A DNA stretch of 64,000 bases from VRUE01 sp963703895 (GTDB taxonomy: Bacteria; Actinomycetota; Thermoleophilia; Solirubrobacterales; 70-9): assembly GCA_963703895.1 (NCBI GenBank), contig CAVPFX010000003.1, positions 558,001-622,000 on the forward strand, read 5' to 3'. Below are positions 59,001-64,000 of the stretch, one piece after another. Every line of letters starts with the position of its first letter. Position 1 is the stretch's first letter. The position numbers were made by a program, and so were the translations under genes. Under the pieces are notes generated by a model that was not told the DNA's origin, searched no databases, and worked only from the letters and a program-made list of their open reading frames with translations.

Positions 59001-59678
59001 AACAGGTCCTGTCGGCGGTAGTCCCGGATCGCGGGAGAACTCGCCTGGCCCCGAGCCGGTCGCCCCCGCCCCGCAGGTGTCCCCCGCGGCGAGGTCGGCG
59101 GCAGTGCAGAGGTTGCCCGGGTGCAACGGCCCCTGCTCGACGCCGCCGCCGGCCATCCAGAGGAACTCGCCTTCGGGGGTGAACTTCTGGATCCGGAAGT
59201 TGTCGATCGACTGGCCCTGACTGAAAGTGGCCCTCTCGGTCACATAGACGTCGCCGTTGGCGGGATCGACCGCGATGTCGTCGATTACGCTGAACTGGCC
59301 GGCGCCGTTGCCATCGATTCCGGCTTGGCAGCCGCTGGCCGCGGTGCAGACCTGCGCTTCGGCGCTGCCGTCCCGCACCCCCCAGCCCCAGGCGCGGAGG
59401 AAGACTCCCCAGGGGTCGAACTCGTCGACGCGGGCGTTGCCGGTATCGGCGACGAGCAGGTGGCCGTTGAGCGGGTTCGTGGCGACGTCTCCCGGGCGGT
59501 CGAATTCGCCGACGCCCGGACCGTTGCCATTGCTACTCGCCGGCAGCTGCCAGAGCAGCGGCGGGACAGTCGCGGCGGCGGCCTGCGAGGCCACGCCCGC
59601 GACCGAGGTGAGCGCAATGACAGTGATCGCTGCGCCGAAGGTGCGGAGCTTCTGCCGGAAGGTCTGCGACGTGGTCAT
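56016..59678 (-). CDS. Giant exported NHL/PD40 beta-propeller protein
   Basis: About 1220 residues from ATG 59678, followed by a signal peptide. NHL-type repeats come first (VGEFDRPGDVATNPLNGHLL, VADTGNARVDEFDPWG). Then comes a fibronectin-III-like section (PPTVVSQYATSVTGSAATLG, LAPATTYHYRFVAE), then a Thermoleophilia-typical CRAYEMVSPLDKNNGDI block and PD40/TolB-like repeats. The extreme C-terminus is a His/Lys/Arg/Gln-rich tail. It is probably a wall-associated adhesin or scaffold. It is coupled to the 957-residue protein. Confidence 0.8.
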   Translation of the reverse strand: MTTSQTFRQKLRTFGAAITVIALTSVAGVASQAAAATVPPLLWQLPASSNGNGPGVGEFDRPGDVATNPLNGHLLVADTGNARVDEFDPWGVFLRAWGWGVRDGSAEAQVCTAASGCQAGIDGNGAGQFSVIDDIAVDPANGDVYVTERATFSQGQSIDNFRIQKFTPEGEFLWMAGGGVEQGPLHPGNLCTAADLAAGDTCGAGATGSGPGEFSRDPGLPPTGPVVVGSDGTLYAGDKGRIQELEPDGTYKGELPLPEGESDRQPLTLAIDPTADTLYLAFDQSGAKEPLEKPYIYRQTSSGWEQFARIWVADDISPVTGLPLVLAVDQAGIVYVGARMKSSNHGNWTEVVSFAPDGTTPDGSCVFCPDETHFAEFDVTQSPSGLATSNACGLTAPGVYFLTGGPSGSRLRAYGPPPDANLCPPPAQPPTVVSQYATSVTGSAATLGAEINPRFWPDTTYYVEYGTGRCVEGGCAQKRPLPPGATLTSSTIDFALKTSGVLLPNLAPATTYHYRFVAESSGGGPVYGTGGEPTPAAGGEGTFTTRGPANAAKTDCPNQSYRTGPAAFLADCRAYEMVSPLDKNNGDILQMGDISGFPAGMNQATPAGEKLTYGTYRAFGDAPAAPYTSQYVASRSSAGWTNHGVSPPRGTNPVLGEGNTLQTTFRGFSGDLCQGWLMHDVDPPLAPGAVEGYANLYRADLCGAGGYEALTTTPPPGVEPRNFVPELQGVTEDGRKAIFATHAQLTPNAAVTPDDQLYAATEGNLELVSVLPSGAACEGSSLGSGNSGGGIRSNTVARAMSEDGSRMYWSCDGSSLYLRLEGEAKSRLISSSTEARFWTASPDGSRMIYTSAQTLFAFDAETKKSTQIATGVLGVAAASEDVSRIYFASQAALSGEEENASGAKAQAGKPNLYLWEEGGGFRFVGVLSQADASVGALGTFDLSPLAISPVKHAARATPDGEHLAFVSTAPLTGFNNADVQSGAPAAEVYLFDAGDGSLHCASCNPTGARPAARNLNEKVGDTAAYLAAARLTPASSQLYQARYLSDDGQRLFFESFESLVSRDANGAADVYEFELAAGVAECQALGAEIYDAPAEGCLSLISSGESAKDSAFVDASADGRDVFFTTNSSLLPQDSGLIDIYDARSGGGFPPPPTLKAECEGEACQSPYTPPTDPTPASSSFQGAGNVVSAQKPRKRHQKRKRHQKRHQQKHHRHSGRAAR

Positions 59679-59715
59679 CTCTCTCAACTCTCCTGATCCC
59701 GTGGTTGGGTGGCTG

Positions 59716-59751
59716 GAGTCGCCCTCGGGGACGTCCCTCCGAGGGCGACTC
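59716..59751 (-). terminator. Hairpin after the collagen-like gene
   Basis: Arms 59716-59728 and 59739-59751 are perfect 13-bp complements with a 10-base loop, 15 bases past the stop. It lies in the 87-base gap before the NHL protein start; no T-run follows. Confidence 0.6.
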
Positions 59752-59765
59752 GGCATGGATGCCGC

Positions 59766-60659
59766 CTAGGAACTCGCCGGGGCGGTGACGGCGAACGTGC
59801 CCATGCCTGCGGATTCGGCTTTGACGTGAAGTCGCAGCTGGGCACCGGCAGTCGATGCCCCCGGTTCGATATTCGCCAGTTTCCGAATCGGCTGGACGAA
59901 TTTAATGGCCGGGACTTCCGGTCCGATTTCGGACCCCGGAAAAGTTCCTGTGGTGAGTTCTCCGACGTACACGCACAGATGTCCGGGGTCTGCGGTCGGA
60001 TCTGCCGCCGAGCCGTGACAACTGGCCGAGGGGACTTCTTTTCCTTCCCCTTCTTCGAACACGTATTCCAAGCCGGCTACGCTGATCACGTGCACGTGCG
60101 CGGCGTCCAGCTCCGCGGCGAGTTTCACCGGAAAGGAGAGGGGCAGGTTGTAGGTGTCCGCAGCGAAGGGCGGCACGGCCGATTCTGTGAGCTTCGGCAG
60201 CACCCATGCGCCCGTCTCGGTCGCGTTCGGCGGCAGCGTGTTCCCCACGGTCCACGGCTCACCGTCTGCACCCTGGGGGCCTTCTTCGCCTGCTTTGCCG
60301 TTGCAGGCGAAGGTGATGCCGCTGGCGGAGACGAAGCGGGAGCCGCCGGCGCCGGCGCATTTGTTTTCTTTGGTACCGGTGAACTGTTCGGAGGTGACGC
60401 TGACGCCGTCCGCCCCGTTTGCGCCGTTGCTTCCGTTGGCGCCGTCCTTGCCGTTTGCCCCTGCAGGCCCCTGCGGACCCGTATCGCCCTTCGGTCCCTT
60501 CGGACCCCTAGGCCCCTTCTTGGCCTTGGCGCTCGCGGTGGCCTTGCCACCGCCTGAAGAGTCGTTGGCGGCGTAAGCGCCGCCGAGCATCGCGAAGACC
60601 AGGGCAATCACCGAGATGACTCCGGGGATGCCAAAGCGGGTGCGTAGCGTCGAGAACAT
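59766..60659 (-). CDS. Exported collagen-like repeat protein
   Basis: A protein of 297 residues. A signal or anchor helix (IPGVISVIALVFAMLGGAYA) precedes about 13 Gly-X-Y triplets (GPRGPKGPKGDTGPQGPAGA, NGKDGANGSNGANGADG) and a globular C-terminal domain with a further GEEGPQGADG. Collagen-like bacterial proteins form trimeric surface stalks. It has its own promoter at 60801-60852. Confidence 0.87.
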   Translation of the reverse strand: MFSTLRTRFGIPGVISVIALVFAMLGGAYAANDSSGGGKATASAKAKKGPRGPKGPKGDTGPQGPAGANGKDGANGSNGANGADGVSVTSEQFTGTKENKCAGAGGSRFVSASGITFACNGKAGEEGPQGADGEPWTVGNTLPPNATETGAWVLPKLTESAVPPFAADTYNLPLSFPVKLAAELDAAHVHVISVAGLEYVFEEGEGKEVPSASCHGSAADPTADPGHLCVYVGELTTGTFPGSEIGPEVPAIKFVQPIRKLANIEPGASTAGAQLRLHVKAESAGMGTFAVTAPASS

Positions 60660-60800
60660 CTGAAATCTCTCTCCTTGTCCCGTGAGCCCCTCTGCCCGCC
60701 GCTTCCCTTAGCGGCTTCCTCGAGGCTCGGTTATGTCCCTGTAGTGCTGCGAGCGATGCTTGGCTATACCGTCTTCGTTCCTATGAGAAGACGCGACTGG

Positions 60801-60852
60801 ATGTAAACACGCTGGTTCGATCTTGTCAAGATACGCACGTGGTATTGATGAA
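60801..60852 (-). promoter_or_regulatory. Promoter of the collagen-like gene with shared CACGTG motif
   Basis: On the minus strand, TTGACA (60829-60824) is 17 bases from TTACAT (60806-60801). Bases 60823-60843 are identical to 51212-51232. The leader to the ATG is about 135 bases. No gene lies in 60660-60918; apart from this promoter nothing else is seen there. Confidence 0.7.
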
Positions 60853-60918
60853 GAAGTTGCTTATTTGCAGGGACTTCCGGGCAAAACTTTTTGACCCGGG
60901 CGTGAGAGGCGGGAGCGT

Positions 60919-61659
60919 TTAGGCGCCGGCTTGCTTGCTGCGGGCTTCGGGGAGCTCGGCCGTTTGGGCCTGCTCTGCCTCGAAGGCGAGGACCCGGCCC
61001 TCCTTGGGACCGGGCTCGCCGAGGCGGTAGAAGGTGAGGACGTATTCGAGGAAGGGATCGGCCAGCTCTTGCAGCTTCTTTCCCCTCCCCCTCAGCACCT
61101 CACTGGCGACACGGGAGGCGATGCCGCCGACGATCACTTGCTCAACCTCAGGTATAGGTAGAGACTCTGGCGGGAGATCTGGCGCGGCCGAGCGCAGCAG
61201 GGTTCCGTAGCGCCCCAGCCACTCGTGGTAGCGCAGGGCGATCTCGTCGCCCGCCGAGGGCGCCTCGACAAAGAGGAAGCGCGCTAGGGCTGGCTCGGCG
61301 GCGAGAACCTCCAGGGCGTCTTCAAGCGAACTGCCCATGCGCTCCTCGATCGTCGCGCCCTCGTAACAAGAGCTCGAGAGCAGGTCGAAGAGGCGCTCGT
61401 GACCGAGCTCGTGGGCGGTGGCGACGCAGTCCTGCTTGTCGCTGAAGTTCTTGTAGAAGGCGTTGCGAGACACGGCAGCGGCCTTGACGATGTCGGCGAC
61501 CGACATCGCTTCGTAGCCCTTCTCAGCGGCAACGGCAGGCACTGCCGCAAGCAGGCGCTGGCGCTGGTCGCGCAGCACCTCGTCCGGGGCGAGCGCATGG
61601 CGGCCGCGGGGCAGGCGGCGAGGCGTGGCGGATTTGGTCTGGGCGCTGGCCTTGGCCAT
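60919..61659 (-). CDS. TetR-family regulator
   Basis: A protein of 246 residues. The helix-turn-helix is MSVADIVKAAAVSRNAFYKN followed by FSDKQDCVATAHELG. The N-terminal arm (RRLPRGRHALAPDEV) resembles that of the TetR at 50443 and suggests related regulators. A possible promoter is TTGACC-18 bases-TAGACT near 61725-61696 on the minus strand. It sits directly upstream of the exported-protein block. Confidence 0.88.
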   Translation of the reverse strand: MAKASAQTKSATPRRLPRGRHALAPDEVLRDQRQRLLAAVPAVAAEKGYEAMSVADIVKAAAVSRNAFYKNFSDKQDCVATAHELGHERLFDLLSSSCYEGATIEERMGSSLEDALEVLAAEPALARFLFVEAPSAGDEIALRYHEWLGRYGTLLRSAAPDLPPESLPIPEVEQVIVGGIASRVASEVLRGRGKKLQELADPFLEYVLTFYRLGEPGPKEGRVLAFEAEQAQTAELPEARSKQAGA

Positions 61660-61740
61660 GGTCGCGATACAGGCGGTCCGTTACGCGTACAGTCTAGTTC
61701 TCAAATACGGCCAAGGTCAACAGAACGTCGCCGTCTTCAT

Positions 61741-61770
61741 GAAAAAGACCCGCTCTCGCGGGCCTTTTCC
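61741..61770 (-). terminator. Rho-independent terminator after htpX
   Basis: The minus strand reads AAAAGGCCCGC-GAGA-GCGGGTCTTTTT, a stem with A-run and T-run, 20 bases past the htpX stop. It is the only classical intrinsic terminator seen in the window. Confidence 0.8.
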
Positions 61771-61789
61771 GGCGTATCGAAAGGTGACC

Positions 61790-62650
61790 TCAGCTGAAGC
61801 TGGGGCGCATCTGGCGCAGCCTTTTGACCCGCTCCTCGATCGGGGGGTGGGTCGAGAAGAGGCCGGCCATGCCCTTGCTCGAGAAGGGCTTGACGATGTA
61901 GAGCGGCTCTGCCGCCTGGTTGACCTGCATCGGCATCGCCGCGGCTCCCTGCTCGAGGCGCAGCAGGGCGCTGGCCAGCGACTCGGGGTTGCCGCAGATT
62001 TCCGCTCCTCCAGCATCAGCCGCGTACTCGCGCTGGCGCGAGATCGAGAGCTGGATGATGCTCGCCGCGATCGGCGCCAGCAGGACCATCGCCAGCGAGG
62101 CGACGAGGCTCAGCGGCGACTCGTCGTCGTTGCCGAACCACATGAACATGTAGGCGAGGTAGGTGATCGCGGCGCCGATCGCCGAGGCAACCGACTGGAT
62201 CAGGATGTCGCGGTGCTTGACGTGCGCGAGCTCGTGCGCGAGCACGCCGCGCAGCTCGTCCTCGGAGAGCAGTTTGGTGATCCCGCGGGTAACGGCAACC
62301 GCGGCGTGCTGCGGGTTGCGGCCCGTGGCGAAGGCGTTGGGCTGGTCCTGGGGGATCATGTAAAGGCGCGGCATCGGCAGGTCCGCACGCGTCGTCAGTT
62401 CGCGCATGATCTGGTAGAGCCGCGGCGCCTCGGACTCCTCGATCGGCTGCGCGCGGCTCATCTTCAGCGCCAATTTGTCGCTGAAGAAGTAGGAGCCGAG
62501 GTTGATCAGCAGGGCGATGCCCAGGAAGATCGCGGCGGTACTGGGGCCACCGATCAGGGCGCCAATGACGACCAGCAGGCCCGAGAGGGATGCCAGGAGG
62601 ATCGTCGTGCGCAGGGTGGCGCCCCATGTGGATTGCTTAGTAGTGGACAT
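61790..62650 (-). CDS. htpX: Membrane zinc protease HtpX
   Basis: A protein of 286 residues. Two N-terminal membrane helices, then VLAHELAHVKHRDIL (HExxH) and two more helices (GAAITYLAYMFMWFG, LAMVLLAPIAASIIQL), then EYAADAGGAEICGNPESLAS with the third zinc ligand Glu. HtpX degrades misfolded membrane proteins. It is transcribed away from the histidine kinase gene. Confidence 0.96.
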   Translation of the reverse strand: MSTTKQSTWGATLRTTILLASLSGLLVVIGALIGGPSTAAIFLGIALLINLGSYFFSDKLALKMSRAQPIEESEAPRLYQIMRELTTRADLPMPRLYMIPQDQPNAFATGRNPQHAAVAVTRGITKLLSEDELRGVLAHELAHVKHRDILIQSVASAIGAAITYLAYMFMWFGNDDESPLSLVASLAMVLLAPIAASIIQLSISRQREYAADAGGAEICGNPESLASALLRLEQGAAAMPMQVNQAAEPLYIVKPFSSKGMAGLFSTHPPIEERVKRLRQMRPSFS

Positions 62651-62778
62651 GCGTCAGCTCCTCGGTCGAGTGGTCACGCAAAGTATGGCCGTGACGGGGC
62701 ATGCTGAACATAGGTGCCAGCCCCCATAGGGCGCCCCCGAACCACCTAGGCTTGGCCGATCCGATCGATCGGCCCGAG

Positions 62779-63639
62779 ATGACAGTCGCGGTGATCGCCC
62801 TGCTCGCGGCAGCGGTGATCGGTCTCGTCGTCAACCTCGTGATGACGCGCCGTCGCCTCGCCCCGCTGGAGCGGCTGATCGAGGAAATGGAGAAGGTCGA
62901 CCTGAGCCGGCCGGGCCCGGTCCTCCCCCGCTCGATCGACGGCGTCGGCGAGACCGAAGAGGTGGCCCGCATCGAGCTCGCCTTCCTGCGGATGATGGAG
63001 CGGCTCGAGGCCGAGCGCCGCCGGGCGGGGAGCGCGGCGCTTGCGGCCCAAGAGGAGGAGCGGGCGCGGGTCGCACGCGACCTGCACGACGAGGTCAACC
63101 AGTCGCTGACCGGCCTGCTGCTGCGACTCGAGGCGGCGCGCGAAGCCGCCCCGCCAGAGCTGGAGGCGGAATTGGCTGAGACCAAGGCGCTCGCCAACCA
63201 GGCGATGCAAGAGCTGCTTTCGCTTGCCCGCCAACTCCGCCCCACTGCACTTGACGACCTCGGCCTGGCGGCGGCGATCGCGGGCCAGGTCGAGCAGATC
63301 GGCCGCGGCGAGATCGAGGCCGAGTTCAAGGCCGAGGGTCAGCTCACCGACCTAGGTGGCGACGCGCAACTGGTCGTCTACCGGGTCGCCCAAGAGGCGC
63401 TCTCCAACGCGGTTCGCCACAGCGAGGCCGACAGGGTGTCGGTGACGCTTCACCGCCGCGAAGACGGCGGCGTCTCCCTCGACGTAGCCGACGACGGCCG
63501 CGGCTTCGCCTTCGACGAGTCCGAGGGCGGCCTGGGCATTGCCGGCATGCGTGAGCGGGCGCTGCTAATCGGCGGCGAGCTGACGATCGAGTCGCGGCCC
63601 GAGCACGGCACCACGGTTCACCTCACGGTCCCCACCTAG
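62779..63639 (+). CDS. NarL-type sensor histidine kinase
   Basis: About 286 residues from ATG 62779; ATG 62701 would add 26 non-conserved residues. One N-terminal membrane helix (AVIALLAAAVIGLVVNLVMT) and a short HAMP-like linker precede the HisKA_3 box RVARDLHDEVNQSLTGLLLR with the phospho-His. The HATPase domain has EALSNAVRHSEADRV, VADDGRGFAF and GGLGIAGMRERALLIGG. It has no extracellular sensor domain. The partner response regulator is not in the window; the next gene is convergent. Confidence 0.92.
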   Translation: MTVAVIALLAAAVIGLVVNLVMTRRRLAPLERLIEEMEKVDLSRPGPVLPRSIDGVGETEEVARIELAFLRMMERLEAERRRAGSAALAAQEEERARVARDLHDEVNQSLTGLLLRLEAAREAAPPELEAELAETKALANQAMQELLSLARQLRPTALDDLGLAAAIAGQVEQIGRGEIEAEFKAEGQLTDLGGDAQLVVYRVAQEALSNAVRHSEADRVSVTLHRREDGGVSLDVADDGRGFAFDESEGGLGIAGMRERALLIGGELTIESRPEHGTTVHLTVPT

Positions 63640-64000
63640 CTGCGCGGCGCAAGCCTCGCCCCTAGGACCTCTGCCACCTGAGCCGGCTCCTCGTCCAGTT
63701 GCAGTTCGGAGAGTCGCAACACCTCGAAGCCGCGACGCATCAGCTCCAGGTCACGAGCGTGATCGTCCTGGAACGCAACTTCGCCACGGTGATAGAGATA
63801 GCTGTCGGTTTCGACCACGAGCCGCCGCTCTCTCCATAGGAAGTCGATCAGGTAGGGGCCGATGCGGACGTTGACCTCGGGTGGCGGCAGCCGGTGACGG
63901 CGACATAGCCGCAGGAAGTCCGCCTCCAGGTCGCTGCGGGTCCGAACCTTGGCATCCCTGGGTCCAACCGGCAGGCCGAGCACGTTCGCCTGGCGAATCG
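63636..64000 (-). CDS. DUF559 endonuclease-like protein, C-terminal part
   Basis: The frame is open to the right edge (IRQANVLGLPVG before GTG 63981-63983), so the gene most likely begins outside. RTRSDLEADFLRLCRRHRLP, YLIDFLWRERRLVVETDSYL and FQDDHARDLELMRRGFEVLR form the PD-(D/E)XK-like DUF559 (Vsr-related) domain. Full-length members often have an N-terminal winged helix. Function is unknown; the stop overlaps the kinase stop by 3 bases. Confidence 0.78.
   Translation of the reverse strand, partial: IRQANVLGLPVGPRDAKVRTRSDLEADFLRLCRRHRLPPPEVNVRIGPYLIDFLWRERRLVVETDSYLYHRGEVAFQDDHARDLELMRRGFEVLRLSELQLDEEPAQVAEVLGARLAPRS

Noticed and set aside
1..64000. CRISPR arrays, insertion sequences, prophage or rRNA operons
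   Set aside because: None was seen: no regularly spaced direct repeats, no transposase or integrase motifs, and no rRNA-like sequence.

Overview
The window is GC-rich bacterial chromosome carrying an almost continuous tiling of genes, many overlapping by 4 bases (ATGA or TTGA). No rRNA, tRNA, CRISPR array, transposase or phage structural gene was seen. Several features point to an actinomycete of the class Thermoleophilia (Solirubrobacterales-like): a GuaB3-type IMP dehydrogenase, a bifunctional Nnr next to acpS and alr, a CysO/CysM/Mec/MoeZ cysteine pathway, a ydaO-type c-di-AMP riboswitch in front of an M23 peptidase, and very large exported NHL and related surface proteins. The placement is inference; no marker gene was aligned.

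Region by region. 1-1.5 kb: the end of a GH63-like glycosidase and a GT2 glycosyltransferase. 1.45-4.84 kb: a tightly overlapped minus-strand cassette of PqqD-like protein, HprK-like kinase, GT2 and nucleotidyltransferase. 4.8-16.2 kb: housekeeping genes on the minus strand (rplM, rpsI with a huge acidic extension, glmM, glmS, a lipoprotein, acpS, nnr, a CBS protein, alr, cca, infA). 16.3-19.1 kb: riboswitch plus M23 peptidase, a metallo-beta-lactamase-fold protein and a membrane protein. 19.2-29.2 kb: guaB3-guaA, a PfkB sugar kinase, a PBP5-type carboxypeptidase, a LysM protein, hup-pyrF, tldD-pmbA and two small genes. 29.3-32.2 kb: an accessory patch with a PurZ-like adenylosuccinate synthetase, a membrane-tethered dCTP deaminase/dUTPase-fold protein and a divergent conserved protein. 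32.2-35.7 kb: CDF transporter, rdgB, rph, a VapBC-type module and a Flp pilin. 35.8-43.8 kb: GT4, coiled-coil protein, nadB, a fused hydantoinase/oxoprolinase and a DUF1802 protein. 44-49.7 kb: the Mec/CysM/CysO/MoeZ set interrupted by two secreted proteins. 49.8-61.7 kb: three TetR-family regulators flanking a block of exported proteins. 61.8-64 kb: htpX, a NarL-type histidine kinase and a DUF559 fragment.

How the genes work together. glmM and glmS make the UDP-GlcNAc precursor GlcN-1-P; alr, the carboxypeptidase, the LysM protein and the M23 peptidase serve the cell wall, the last under c-di-AMP control. MoeZ would charge CysO with sulfur, CysM would use it to make CysO-cysteine, and the JAMM protease would release cysteine; moeZ and cysM share an identical 19-bp promoter motif, so they look co-regulated. 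Three strongly conserved genes (cca, guaA, hyuAB) each carry a single extra base that breaks the frame, and two others (pyrF, nadB) lack any ATG, GTG or TTG start. Either the assembly contains small errors or these genes use unusual decoding.

A further feature is a set of long inverted repeats, several inside coding regions (rpsI, a membrane protein twice, guaA, pmbA). They share architecture but not sequence.
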